Assembly: GCA_019307665.1 (NCBI GenBank)
Contig: JAFDJC010000073.1
Location: 1-12,896, forward strand
DNA: 12,896 nt
Reading direction: 5' to 3'
Source: Deltaproteobacteria bacterium
GTDB taxonomy: Bacteria > Desulfobacterota > Desulfobacteria > Desulfobacterales > SURF-7
Below are positions 1 to 8,467 of this stretch, in pieces. How positions within the stretch are numbered: the first letter of the stretch is position 1; every line of letters begins with the position of its first letter. The notes under the pieces were generated by a model, which worked only from the letters and a program-made list of their open reading frames with translations, did no database searches and was not told the DNA's origin. A program made the translations under genes and the position numbers.

Positions 1-1
1 A

Positions 2-82
2 TGGAACGAGGAAAACAAACAGCTTGAAGAAGACATGATGAAAGAGGAAGTTATCAGGGAAATCGCAAAACTGGGGCTCTGA
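2..82 (+). CDS. mraZ: MraZ C-terminus (partial, 5' end outside window)
   Basis: An open frame enters from the left edge and ends at TGA 80-82, giving 26 residues that start W-N-E-E-N-K and end I-A-K-L-G-L. The tryptophan followed by an acidic, helical tail matches the end of MraZ, where the second SpoVT/AbrB-like half closes with an 'E-x-W' segment and a charged C-terminal helix. MraZ is a DNA-binding transcriptional regulator that binds repeats in the promoter of the dcw cluster, and it normally lies directly before rsmH, as here (3 bases apart). Only the tail is visible, so the DNA-binding part cannot be judged. The call rests on position plus the tail sequence. Confidence 0.75.
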   Translation, partial: WNEENKQLEEDMMKEEVIREIAKLGL

Positions 83-85
83 TCG

Positions 86-1024
86 ATGCATTATCGCCAC
101 GTTTCAGTAATGCCTGAAAAAGTGATCGATTATCTCAACTGCCGCCCGGGAAAAATATATGCCGATTGCACCTTAGGCGGCTCAGGACACACCCGGCGCA
201 TTCTTGAGAAAATCGTACCCAAAGGGCTGCTGATCGGCATTGACCAGGATAAGGATGCGATTAAAAACGCAAAAAAAATTTTAAAACCGTTTGAAGCGAA
301 TGTCCGTCTTTTTCATGATAATTATGCAAATCTTGGGAGCATACTCTCTGAACTTGAAATCTCTGCTGTAGACGGCATCCTTCTAGATCTCGGGCTTTCC
401 CTTCATCAGCTGGAAAACAGCGGACGCGGTTTCAGTTTTAACAAAAACGAACCGCTGGACATGAGGATGGATATTGATTCAGACACAACCGCAAAAGACA
501 TTGTCAATACGACTGATGAAAAAAGCCTTGCAAGGATATTCAAAACATACGGGGAAGAACGGATGGCGAGGAGGATCGCACGACAAATAGTATCGACCAG
601 AAAACATAAGCCTGTCCTGACCAGCAGGCAACTATCTGATATTGTCATAAGCGCTTACTCTAAAAAAGGAGCCGGACACCACCGAATCCACCCTGCCACA
701 CGTGTTTTCATGGCATTAAGGATTGCCGTCAACAGGGAACTTGAACGACTGGAAAATTTTATGGCCGGCGTCTCTGACATCCTTAATCCCGAAGGCCGAC
801 TCTGCGTATTGTCCTTTCACTCACTTGAAGACAGAATCGTAAAAAAAAATATAAAAGCGCTTGAAAAAGAATGCATATGCCCACCGGATTTTCCGAAATG
901 TGTATGCAATAAACAAAAACTTGTGAAATCGGTGACAAGAAAACCGCTTACACCGGAGAAGGAAGAAATTCTGATCAACCCCATGTCAAGGAGTGCGAAA
1001 TTGCGGGTTGCGGAAAAACTTTAA
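86..1024 (+). CDS. rsmH: 16S rRNA (cytosine(1402)-N(4))-methyltransferase RsmH
   Basis: This 312-residue protein has the usual RsmH/MraW length. RsmH uses SAM to methylate N4 of C1402 in the 16S rRNA decoding centre. Visible motifs are the SAM-binding loop DCTLGGSGHT (27-36), GIDQD (51-55), DLGLSLHQLE (101-110), the substrate-side block GRGFSFNKNEPLDMRMD (113-129), YGEERMARRIA (155-165), HPATRVFMALRIAVNRE (202-218), LSFHSLEDRIVK (242-253) and the C-terminal TRKPLTP / NPMSRSAKLR block. A four-cysteine insert (C263, C265, C272, C274) is present; I recall this in many family members, and it could bind a metal. The start at 86 is 3 bases after the mraZ stop, with a GGGG stretch at 73-76 as a possible ribosome binding site. 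The housekeeping identity is secure. Confidence 0.97.
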   Translation: MHYRHVSVMPEKVIDYLNCRPGKIYADCTLGGSGHTRRILEKIVPKGLLIGIDQDKDAIKNAKKILKPFEANVRLFHDNYANLGSILSELEISAVDGILLDLGLSLHQLENSGRGFSFNKNEPLDMRMDIDSDTTAKDIVNTTDEKSLARIFKTYGEERMARRIARQIVSTRKHKPVLTSRQLSDIVISAYSKKGAGHHRIHPATRVFMALRIAVNRELERLENFMAGVSDILNPEGRLCVLSFHSLEDRIVKKNIKALEKECICPPDFPKCVCNKQKLVKSVTRKPLTPEKEEILINPMSRSAKLRVAEKL

Positions 1025-1032
1025 AACAAAAG

Positions 1033-1320
1033 ATGACATCAAAAAAAAAAGAGGGGGGGTCTGTAGCAGCCATCTGGATACTTCTTTTGCTGATTCTGAT
1101 CACCGAACTGTTCTGCTATACATGGTGCAGGGTCCAATGTATCGAAACTGGCTACAAAATTGAAAAAGAAAAAAAACACTACGAGGAATTAAAACGACTT
1201 CAAAAAAGTTTGCGGATAGAACTTGTAGGGCTGAAGGCGCCGGAAAGGATTGCAGGCATAGCATCAAGGGAAATAGGACTTATAATGCCTGACTACCGTC
1301 ATACGGTTATGATTCCATGA
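1033..1320 (+). CDS. ftsL: Cell division protein FtsL
   Basis: This is a 95-residue bitopic membrane protein. A short basic cytoplasmic tail (K4-K6) precedes one transmembrane segment (about 11-32). A charged helical stretch follows (about 41-66, rich in E, K and L) and looks like the FtsL coiled coil. The C-terminus has the family-like R-I-A-G-I-A-S-R-E-I-G-L-I-M-P pattern (72-86). FtsL forms a complex with FtsB and FtsQ and helps activate FtsW/FtsI at the septum. Sequence similarity in this family is low, so the call rests on topology, length and its place between rsmH and ftsI. It starts 8 bases after rsmH and its stop overlaps the ftsI start (ATGA, 1317-1320). The first codons contain a 10-A run and a 7-G run, which is odd for a division gene. 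No strong ribosome binding site is seen. Confidence 0.85.
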   Translation: MTSKKKEGGSVAAIWILLLLILITELFCYTWCRVQCIETGYKIEKEKKHYEELKRLQKSLRIELVGLKAPERIAGIASREIGLIMPDYRHTVMIP

Positions 1321-3062
1321 AAAGAACTAAAAAAAACTATATAAGTTTCCGTATAATTATAGCCGGCATATTTTTCAGCCTACTGTATACAATAATTGGT
1401 ATCAAGGCGATACATCTTCATATATTCAAAGGCGCCTGGCTCTCCGACAAGGCCGAAGGGCAATATAGGAAATCGATTGAACTTTATGGAAAACGCGGCA
1501 CCATATACGATGCAAAATACAGAGAAATGGCTGTGAGTGTTGATGCTGTGTCCATAGCAGCCTTTCCGGCTTCCATAAACAATCCTGAATCAGCCGCCAG
1601 ATCGATTTCAAAAATCCTGAGAATCGACTATAGACGACTGAAAAAACATCTGAGTTCCAACAAATCATTTGTATGGATCAAAAGAGATGTTTTCCCTGAT
1701 GAAAAAAATGCTGTCGCAAAACTGGATATTAACGGTATAGATTTTATACCAGGATCACGACGGGTCTATCCCAATAAAACTCTTGCTGCCCAGGTACTCG
1801 GCTTCACGGGCACAGACGACAAGGGGCTTGAAGGGCTTGAGTTTTTCTACAACAATTACCTTAAAGCTTCAAAAACTATACATACTGTGATGAAAGATGC
1901 CCTTGGCCGGGGATTCGACGCCAAGCAGAAAATCATAGCCAACGGAAACAACCTGGTGCTTACAATTGATCGAACCGTTCAGTATATTGCTGAAAAAACG
2001 CTGGAGGAAACCGCAATCCGTTTTTCCGCAAAGTCAGGCATTGTTGTTATCATGACACCACAAACAGGCGCAATACTTGCCCTGGCACATTATCCTCGTT
2101 TCAACCCAAATACCTTTAGAAAATTCGGACAGCATGCATGGCGGAACAGGGCGGTTACCGATCCTTTTGAACCCGGCTCGACAATGAAAGTGTTTCTGGC
2201 CGCCGCAGCTATCGAGTCCGGGTATTGCACAGCCGATACAATCTTTTTCTGTGAAAATGGCTCTTACAGGATCGACCGCAATCTTGTTCATGATGTACAC
2301 TCATATGGATGGCTTTCGCTTCAGCAAATCGTAAAATATTCAAGTAACATCGGCGCGGTCAAAGTGTCGGAGACTATCGGTAAAAAAACCCTTTACGAAT
2401 CATTGAAAGCATTCGGTTTTGGTGAAAAAACAGGCATAAACTGCCCTGGGGAAACACGCGGTACGCTAATACCGCCCTACCGATGGTCAAAAATAGACAC
2501 AGGTGCTATTTCATTCGGTCAGGGAGTTTCGGTTTCTGCTATACAGCTCATATCTGCATTGTCTGCCATAGCCAATAACGGCATTCTCATGAAACCTTAT
2601 CTGGTTAAGGCTGTCACAGATGAAAATGGAAAACTTGTGAAAAAATTTGCGCCCCAAAGAATAGCCGCTGCCGTATCTCCAAAAACAGCAAAAAAAGTAA
2701 AAATGATGATGAAAACGGTTACTTCAGAAGATGGAACCGGTGTAAACGCGGCGCTTGAAGAATATTCAGTTTGCGGAAAAACAGGCACTTCTCAAAAAAT
2801 CGATGCAAAAGGAGGATATGCAAAGGACAGATTCATCGCATCTTTCGCCGGATTTGTGCCCGCAGAAAAACCGGAAATAGCTATTCTGGTTATCATAGAT
2901 GAACCTGAGGATCAGCATTACGGAAGTATAGTAGCTGCCCCTGCATTCAAAAAAATTGCAAGTGAGACCCTTAACTATATGAATATACATCCACACAAGG
3001 ATATTGGGTCCGATGACCGGGAACGCCTTACCGTAAGTCTTGATACAGGAATAAAAGGATGA
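1317..3062 (+). CDS. ftsI: Peptidoglycan D,D-transpeptidase FtsI (PBP3)
   Basis: This 581-residue class B penicillin-binding protein cross-links peptide stems of septal peptidoglycan in the periplasm, in partnership with FtsW. It has an N-terminal membrane anchor (about 11-33). A pedestal domain follows, with the R-G-T-I-Y-D element (60-65), then a transpeptidase domain from about residue 215. The three catalytic motifs are intact: S288-T-M-K291 (nucleophile serine S288), S342-S-N344 and K488-T-G-T491. The domain ends near residue 555. No PASTA repeats follow, so it is FtsI-like rather than a PASTA-bearing PBP. Length is close to that of E. coli FtsI. The start ATG overlaps the ftsL stop as ATGA, and the stop overlaps the murE start the same way. 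Septal specificity is inferred from its place in the dcw cluster. Confidence 0.96.
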   Translation: MKRTKKNYISFRIIIAGIFFSLLYTIIGIKAIHLHIFKGAWLSDKAEGQYRKSIELYGKRGTIYDAKYREMAVSVDAVSIAAFPASINNPESAARSISKILRIDYRRLKKHLSSNKSFVWIKRDVFPDEKNAVAKLDINGIDFIPGSRRVYPNKTLAAQVLGFTGTDDKGLEGLEFFYNNYLKASKTIHTVMKDALGRGFDAKQKIIANGNNLVLTIDRTVQYIAEKTLEETAIRFSAKSGIVVIMTPQTGAILALAHYPRFNPNTFRKFGQHAWRNRAVTDPFEPGSTMKVFLAAAAIESGYCTADTIFFCENGSYRIDRNLVHDVHSYGWLSLQQIVKYSSNIGAVKVSETIGKKTLYESLKAFGFGEKTGINCPGETRGTLIPPYRWSKIDTGAISFGQGVSVSAIQLISALSAIANNGILMKPYLVKAVTDENGKLVKKFAPQRIAAAVSPKTAKKVKMMMKTVTSEDGTGVNAALEEYSVCGKTGTSQKIDAKGGYAKDRFIASFAGFVPAEKPEIAILVIIDEPEDQHYGSIVAAPAFKKIASETLNYMNIHPHKDIGSDDRERLTVSLDTGIKG

Positions 3063-4609
3063 AGCTTTCAGTACTCGCAAAACATATGCCGCAAAATTTA
3101 CTTCGTGGTATTGTTGCGACAAAACCTGAGCATGATCCCGATATTACTTCGATACACTATAACAGTAACAAGATAAAGCCAGGCGGTCTCTTTGTTGCAG
3201 TAACCGGTTTTAAAACAGACGGACATGAGTTTATAAACCATGCCTTATCGAAAGGTGCTGCGGCAATTGTGACGGAAAGATCTGTAGGCAGCAACACTCC
3301 GACTCTTGAAGTGTCTGATTCCAGAAAAGCCCTGGCACATATTGCAGACAAATTTTTTGGATGCCCTTCAAAAAGGCTTTCGGTAACGGCTGTTACCGGT
3401 ACCAACGGGAAAACAACAACCACATTTCTTGTCCAGAGTATTCTCACAGCAGCGGGGTTCAACACCGGAATAATTAGCACTGTGGATTACAGATTCGGCG
3501 GAAAAACATTCGAAAATCCAATGACAACCCCGGAATCTCTCGATCTTCAAAAAATACTATCAGAAATGCTTTCTTCAGGAGTGACCCATGTCGTCCTTGA
3601 AGTATCCTCTCATGCAGTCGATCTCCACCGTATAACGGGCTGCAGGATTAATGCGGGTATTTTCACAAACCTCTCCCAGGACCATCTCGATTTTCATGGG
3701 GATATGGAAACCTATTGGACAGCCAAAAAAAAGCTCTTCACCGAACACCTTTTTCGAAACCCGGAAAAAAAATCTGCGGTTGCGGTGATCAATTGTAATG
3801 ACCCAAAAGGACATGAACTTTTCAGAATGCTTGAAGATTCTTTAAACCGGAATCAACTTTTCTCAATTGGAAGCCTGAACGGACATGCAATTAAACCCCA
3901 AAATACACAATTTGACCATAGAGGAGTAAAGGGAACGGTATCGACGCCATCAGGTGACATCGACTTCATCTCAAACCTTGCCGGCAAATATAATCTCGAA
4001 AATATTATGTGTGCCGTTGGTGCAGGAATTGCCATGAAGGTTTCTTTGGATGCAATTAAAACCGGAATAGAAACCTTTTCAGGAGTTCCGGGACGAATGG
4101 AGCGAATCGAAAACACTTCCGGCAAATTTGTTTTTGTAGACTACGCACACACACCTGATGCGATTGAAAATGTCCTCAATACGCTTAAATCAATTACATC
4201 AGGAAGGCTGATATGCGTATTCGGGTGTGGAGGTGACCGTGACAGAACAAAGCGACCGGAAATGGGTAAAATTGCTGTCAGTATAGCTGACTTTTCAGTC
4301 ATTACATCGGATAATCCCCGTACTGAAGATCCAATGTTGATTATTTACGACATACTGGCAGGCATAAAAAATAAAGCGGTTGTCGAATACCGAAAAGAAG
4401 ATTGCCATAATGGCCTTACGGAAAAAGGATATACTGTTGAGCCTGACAGAAGAAATGCGATAAAGCTTGGAATTAAAATTGCCAAACCGGGAGATACTGT
4501 CCTGCTCGCAGGCAAGGGCCACGAAACTTATCAAATTCTTGCAACAGAAACAATTCATTTTGATGACAGAAAAGAGGCGCAACAAGCCCTTGGTGTAGAT
4601 GATGTATAA
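3059..4609 (+). CDS. murE: UDP-N-acetylmuramoyl-L-alanyl-D-glutamate--2,6-diaminopimelate ligase MurE
   Basis: This 516-residue cytoplasmic Mur ligase adds meso-diaminopimelate to UDP-MurNAc-L-Ala-D-Glu using ATP. The N-terminal UDP-binding domain includes P-G-G-L-F-V-A-V-T-G-F (41-51). The central ATPase has the P-loop TGTNGKTT (113-120), TTPES (156-160), the EVSSHAVDLHRI segment (181-192), NLSQDHLDFHG (204-214) and a probable carbamylated lysine K223 in Y-W-T-A-K. The C-terminal domain has PGRMERI (344-350), DYAHTPDAIE (361-370), GCGGDRDRTKRPEMG (389-403) and S-D-N-P-R-T-E-D-P (417-425). DNPR is the signature of DAP-specific MurE rather than Lys-specific enzymes, so the cell wall is of the DAP type. 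The start overlaps the ftsI stop by 4 bases, with AGGA at 3047-3050 at good spacing. Confidence 0.97.
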   Translation: MKLSVLAKHMPQNLLRGIVATKPEHDPDITSIHYNSNKIKPGGLFVAVTGFKTDGHEFINHALSKGAAAIVTERSVGSNTPTLEVSDSRKALAHIADKFFGCPSKRLSVTAVTGTNGKTTTTFLVQSILTAAGFNTGIISTVDYRFGGKTFENPMTTPESLDLQKILSEMLSSGVTHVVLEVSSHAVDLHRITGCRINAGIFTNLSQDHLDFHGDMETYWTAKKKLFTEHLFRNPEKKSAVAVINCNDPKGHELFRMLEDSLNRNQLFSIGSLNGHAIKPQNTQFDHRGVKGTVSTPSGDIDFISNLAGKYNLENIMCAVGAGIAMKVSLDAIKTGIETFSGVPGRMERIENTSGKFVFVDYAHTPDAIENVLNTLKSITSGRLICVFGCGGDRDRTKRPEMGKIAVSIADFSVITSDNPRTEDPMLIIYDILAGIKNKAVVEYRKEDCHNGLTEKGYTVEPDRRNAIKLGIKIAKPGDTVLLAGKGHETYQILATETIHFDDRKEAQQALGVDDV

Positions 4610-6020
4610 ACCTGTTCCATGGAAAATTTCGGATATAATTGAAGCAACCAAAGGTGATCGGATCATGGGAGATATATCTCTTGTGTTTGACAGCGTCTCC
4701 ATTGATTCACGAAAGATATCCGGCAGGGACTTGTTTGTTGCTATCAGGGGCGCAAATCATGATGGTCACAATTTTATTGAACAGGTTTCGGCAAACAATG
4801 GAAAAGGGTTTGTCATAAACAAAAAAAAGGCCGCCGATATTTCAATACTGTTTAATGCCAAAGAAAAAGTATCTGTCATCGCCGTGGATGATACAGTGCG
4901 TGCTTTAGGTGCCATGGCGGCATTCCAGAAAAATAGAGCTGTAGTAAAAGTGGTCGCCATAACCGGTTCAAACGGCAAAACCACAACAAGGGGATTAACG
5001 GAATCTATCTTTAAGCAAAAGTTTTCAACTCTTGCTACCAGAGGAAATTTTAATAACGAAATCGGGCTCCCTCTGACCCTGCTCCGTCTATCTCATGATA
5101 ATGATTGGGCTGTTGTTGAGCTAGGAATGAATCGACCCGGAGAGATTAAATCTCTGGCAGACATCTCCCGCCCTGATATCGGTATCATTACAAATATTTC
5201 AGCTGCCCATATAGAAGGACTGGGGTCGATAGATGGCGTTATGAAAGCAAAAACCGAACTGATAGATGGGATAAGTCCTTCAGGTCTAGCAATATTGAAC
5301 GCCGATGATCCGAGACTTGTTCATATAGCTGAAAATGTGCAAATTGATGTTCTGATGTACGGCTTTTCCGAAAAGGCTGAAATCAGGGCTAATGATAACA
5401 AACCGAAAGGATACGGCTCTTCTTTCTTACTCACTACCCCTTCAGGAAAAGTCCAAATAGACTTGACCATTCCCGGTGAGTTCATGATTTCAAATGCTAC
5501 GGCAGCAGCAGCAGCAGGACATGCAGCAGGATTGTCCCTAGAAGAAATAAAAAACGGGATTGAAAGTTTTCAGCCTGAGCATGGAAGAATGAGCATAATA
5601 AAAACACAAAAAGGCATTACTATTATTGATGATACTTACAATGCAAACCCGGCATCAATGGAGGCTGCTATCTCAACGCTATGTTCTCTTAAGGGTGAAA
5701 ATAATGGATTTCTGATTGCTGGAGACATGCTTGAAATGGGTTCATATGCGAAAGAGGCACATCACAATGTCGGTGCGTCTGCAGTAAAATTTGGAATCTC
5801 GGGTATATATACTACAGGGAAATATGCCGAAGATGTGGCAAGCGGTGCCGTCAGTGAAAAAATGGATGCAAGGGCTATTTATACAGGATCAAAGGAAGAT
5901 ATTCTGGAACAGCTTAAAAAATCTCTTTCAGGCGTTGACTGGGTTCTTGTGAAGGGGTCACGGGCTATGGGAATGGAAACCGTAGTGAAGGAACTTAAAG
6001 AGTGGGGAGAAAGAGTATAG
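4599..6020 (+). CDS. murF: UDP-N-acetylmuramoyl-tripeptide--D-alanyl-D-alanine ligase MurF
   Basis: This 473-residue Mur ligase attaches D-Ala-D-Ala to UDP-MurNAc-tripeptide, completing the pentapeptide. Motifs seen are the N-terminal D-S-R-K-I-S-G-R-D-L-F-V-A-I-R-G (36-51), the P-loop TGSNGKTT (122-129), the TRGNFNNEIGLPLTLL block (147-162), ELGMNRPGEI (174-183), TNISAAHIEGLGS (198-210), the K-A-K-T-E-L segment (216-221), DDTYNANPASMEAA (344-357), GDMLEMG (375-381) and VKGSRAMGME (451-460). Length fits the family. The start lies inside the end of murE: ATG 4599 (11-base overlap) and ATG 4602 (8-base overlap) are both in frame and cannot be told apart here. A short GCA repeat near 5506-5520 encodes an alanine run in a helix and is unremarkable. 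Confidence 0.96.
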   Translation: MMYKPVPWKISDIIEATKGDRIMGDISLVFDSVSIDSRKISGRDLFVAIRGANHDGHNFIEQVSANNGKGFVINKKKAADISILFNAKEKVSVIAVDDTVRALGAMAAFQKNRAVVKVVAITGSNGKTTTRGLTESIFKQKFSTLATRGNFNNEIGLPLTLLRLSHDNDWAVVELGMNRPGEIKSLADISRPDIGIITNISAAHIEGLGSIDGVMKAKTELIDGISPSGLAILNADDPRLVHIAENVQIDVLMYGFSEKAEIRANDNKPKGYGSSFLLTTPSGKVQIDLTIPGEFMISNATAAAAAGHAAGLSLEEIKNGIESFQPEHGRMSIIKTQKGITIIDDTYNANPASMEAAISTLCSLKGENNGFLIAGDMLEMGSYAKEAHHNVGASAVKFGISGIYTTGKYAEDVASGAVSEKMDARAIYTGSKEDILEQLKKSLSGVDWVLVKGSRAMGMETVVKELKEWGERV

Positions 6021-7100
6021 ATGTTTTATCATTTACTATATCCTCTTCATAATGAAATATCGGCTTTTAATGTTTTCCGGTATATTACTTTCAGGACGAT
6101 TTATGCCAGCCTTACAGCATTTCTGATCTGTCTTCTCCTGGGTCCGAAGGTTATAGAAATGTTACGCAAACAGCAGATAGGGCAATATATAAGAAATGAT
6201 GGCCCGGAAACGCATTTGAGCAAAGCCGGCACTCCCACAATGGGTGGTATTCTTATTATGCTTTCAATAATAACCTCGACTCTTCTTTGGACAGACCTTA
6301 AAAATTTTTATATATGGATCGTTCTTTTCATTGCAGCTGGCTATAGCATTATCGGTTTTACTGATGATTACCTTATGCAGGTCAAAAAGCAAAGTAAAGG
6401 ACTGAAGGCAAGTCACAAATTTATCCTGCAATCCGTAATTGCAATCATTGCGGGGATAATGGTTATCAATGTTCCGGGATTTAAAAGCAGTGTGACCATA
6501 CCTTTTTTCAAGACGGTCTCACCTGATCTTGGTATCGGATATATCTTTTTTGCGGCACTTATAATCGTAGGCACATCGAATGCCGTCAACCTGACCGACG
6601 GGCTTGATGGCCTTGCTACAGGTCCGGTCCTGATAGCTGCCGTTACTTACATGCTTTTCGCTTATATTACAGGACATGCGAAAATTGCAAACTATTTGCA
6701 GTTGAACCATATTGCCGGATGCGGTGAAATCACTATTTTCTGCGGGGCACTTGCAGGTGCGTCCCTTGGTTTTCTCTGGTTTAATACATTCCCGGCACAA
6801 ATTTTTATGGGTGATGTCGGCTCTCTGCCGTTGGGAGGTTTGCTGGGAGCCATTGCTGTGATCACAAAACAGGAGATTCTTCTTGTGATTGTGGGAGGTT
6901 TGTTTGTCCTTGAAGCCTTATCCGTAATTTTTCAGGTCGGTTTCTTTAAAATGACAAATGGTAAAAGGATTTTCAGGATGGCGCCCTTGCATCATCACTT
7001 TGAACTAAAAGGATGGGCGGAACCTAAGGTAATCGTAAGATTCTGGATAATAGCCATTACGCTTGCTTTAATATCGATAAGTACATTGAAACTGAGATGA
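6021..7100 (+). CDS. mraY: Phospho-N-acetylmuramoyl-pentapeptide-transferase MraY
   Basis: This 359-residue polytopic membrane enzyme (about ten predicted helices) transfers phospho-MurNAc-pentapeptide from UDP to undecaprenyl phosphate to make lipid I at the inner membrane. Signature segments are DGPETHLSKAGTPTMGG (60-76), the aspartate pair D115-D116 in G-F-T-D-D-Y with K-G-L-K-A-S-H-K-F (126-134), NAVNLTDGLDGLA (187-199), FLWFNTFPAQIFMGDVGS (251-268, with aspartate D265) and the MAPLHHHFELKGW block with histidines 324-326. Length matches E. coli MraY (360). The start directly follows the murF stop with no spacer, and a GGGGAGA stretch at 6004-6010 can serve as ribosome binding site. The residue after GDVGSL is proline rather than the alanine I would expect; this is probably a lineage variant. 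Confidence 0.98.
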   Translation: MFYHLLYPLHNEISAFNVFRYITFRTIYASLTAFLICLLLGPKVIEMLRKQQIGQYIRNDGPETHLSKAGTPTMGGILIMLSIITSTLLWTDLKNFYIWIVLFIAAGYSIIGFTDDYLMQVKKQSKGLKASHKFILQSVIAIIAGIMVINVPGFKSSVTIPFFKTVSPDLGIGYIFFAALIIVGTSNAVNLTDGLDGLATGPVLIAAVTYMLFAYITGHAKIANYLQLNHIAGCGEITIFCGALAGASLGFLWFNTFPAQIFMGDVGSLPLGGLLGAIAVITKQEILLVIVGGLFVLEALSVIFQVGFFKMTNGKRIFRMAPLHHHFELKGWAEPKVIVRFWIIAITLALISISTLKLR

Positions 7101-8467
7101 TTGAACTTAAAGATAAAAATGTTCTTGTTGTGGGCCTGGGCAAATCAGGCCTGTCAGCCGCCAGGTTTTTAAAAAACCGGGGTGCATACCCCATTATCAC
7201 CGACCAGGCACCAGAAAATAAACTGGCTGGTATTGTTCGTGATGTGAATCAAATCGGTATCCCAACCCAACTCGGAGGGCACAAGGTAGAAACATTTTTA
7301 TCATCAGATCTGATCATCCTCAGCCCCGGTGTTCCTCATACAATAGAGCCGGTACACATTGCTAATAAAAAAGGTATACCGGTCTGGGGTGAAATAGAAC
7401 TCGCTTCAAAATTTATCAGCGAACCTATTATTGCGGTCACAGGAACAAACGGGAAAACAACCACAACAACCTTAATAGGTGAAATGCTTAAAAGCTCCGG
7501 CTTTAATGTGTTTGTTGGCGGAAACATTGGGAACCCACTCATAGAATATGCAGATAGCGGACAAGAGGCAGACATCGTGGTTGCTGAAGTCAGCAGTTTC
7601 CAGTTGGATACAACAGATACATTCAAGCCAAAAGTAAGTGTGCTTTTAAATATAGCTGAAGATCATCTCGACAGATATGATGATTTTGATGTGTACGCTC
7701 TGTCAAAGGCTAAAATCTTTCAGAATCAATTTGAATCAGATTTTGCCGTACTGAACAGTAACGATCATTTGGTCATGTCAATAACAAAACATATTAGGGC
7801 GAATAAATTATTTTTTAATGCAGATAAAGATATCGAAGCAGGGGCAGTAATCAATTGCGATACAGTCTATCTAAAAATAAATAAAGATAAAAAACTCAAA
7901 ATAGATCTCTCTTACTGCAATCTTAAGGGAAGACATAACTACGAAAATATTGCAGCAGCTTCTCTTGCAACCCTTTCAGTTGGAGGAAATATCGATGGCA
8001 TAATAGCTGCAGTGAAAAACTTTACGGGTCTTCCCCATCGCCTTGAATATGTGGCAACTATTGATGACGTTCAATATTTTGACGATTCAAAGGCAACAAA
8101 CATTGGTGCAGTGATAAGAGCATTGGAAACATTTAAAAACCCCTTAATACTAATAATGGGCGGCCGTGATAAAGGCGGCGACTACAGTCTTCTGAATGAA
8201 TTAATAAAAAAACATGCGAGACTGCTTGTTTTAACCGGTGAAGCCGCGGACAAAATCGAAAACGTACTTGGGGATATCGTACAAACGATAAGAACTGATT
8301 CGTTGGATGAGGCGGTTTTGACAGCAAGCAAGGCAGCGAATCCGGGTGATGCCGTCCTATTGTCTCCTGCATGTTCGAGTTTCGATATGTTTGAAAATTA
8401 TCACATGAGAGGCGAAGCCTTTTGTCATGCAGTAAAAAAACTTAAACAGGGAGACCAGAAGCTGTGA
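7097..8467 (+). CDS. murD: UDP-N-acetylmuramoyl-L-alanine--D-glutamate ligase MurD
   Basis: This 456-residue cytoplasmic Mur ligase adds D-glutamate to UDP-MurNAc-L-Ala. The N-terminal UDP-binding Rossmann-like loop is V-V-G-L-G-K-S-G-L-S (11-20). The ATPase P-loop is TGTNGKTT (115-122). Next come GGNIGNPL (141-148), EVSSFQLD (164-171), LNIAEDHLDRY (184-194), probable carbamylated lysine K204 in A-L-S-K-A-K, LPHRLEYV (312-319), DDSKATNIGA (329-338), MGGRDKGGDY (354-363) and SPACSSFDMFENYHMRGEAF (423-442). It joins mraY through an ATGA overlap (7097-7100), and its TGA overlaps the GTG start of ftsW. Length is normal for the family and all expected motifs are present. Confidence 0.97.
   Translation: MIELKDKNVLVVGLGKSGLSAARFLKNRGAYPIITDQAPENKLAGIVRDVNQIGIPTQLGGHKVETFLSSDLIILSPGVPHTIEPVHIANKKGIPVWGEIELASKFISEPIIAVTGTNGKTTTTTLIGEMLKSSGFNVFVGGNIGNPLIEYADSGQEADIVVAEVSSFQLDTTDTFKPKVSVLLNIAEDHLDRYDDFDVYALSKAKIFQNQFESDFAVLNSNDHLVMSITKHIRANKLFFNADKDIEAGAVINCDTVYLKINKDKKLKIDLSYCNLKGRHNYENIAAASLATLSVGGNIDGIIAAVKNFTGLPHRLEYVATIDDVQYFDDSKATNIGAVIRALETFKNPLILIMGGRDKGGDYSLLNELIKKHARLLVLTGEAADKIENVLGDIVQTIRTDSLDEAVLTASKAANPGDAVLLSPACSSFDMFENYHMRGEAFCHAVKKLKQGDQKL
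8447..8453 (+). promoter_or_regulatory. Ribosome binding site favouring the GTG start of ftsW
   Basis: CAGGGAG lies in the last codons of murD, about 10 bases before GTG 8464 and about 19 before ATG 8473. The spacing favours the GTG, which also overlaps the murD stop as GTGA and so suggests coupled translation. Confidence 0.55.

Noticed and set aside
263..908. CxC...CxC insert of RsmH as a novel metal-binding domain
   Set aside because: A C-x-C-P-P-x-x-P-x-C-x-C type insert before the C-terminal T-R-K-P-L block is common in RsmH as far as I recall, so it is noted in the gene entry only.
2766..3122. Minus-strand open frames of 60-135 codons under ftsI, murE, murF, murD, murG and murC
   Set aside because: They lie fully opposite conserved + strand genes, carry no recognisable motifs or ribosome binding sites, and have the composition expected of antisense shadows.
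5505..5520. GCA trinucleotide repeat in murF as a contingency repeat
   Set aside because: It has only about five units, cannot shift the frame, and encodes an alanine-rich helix where Mur ligases often have alanines.
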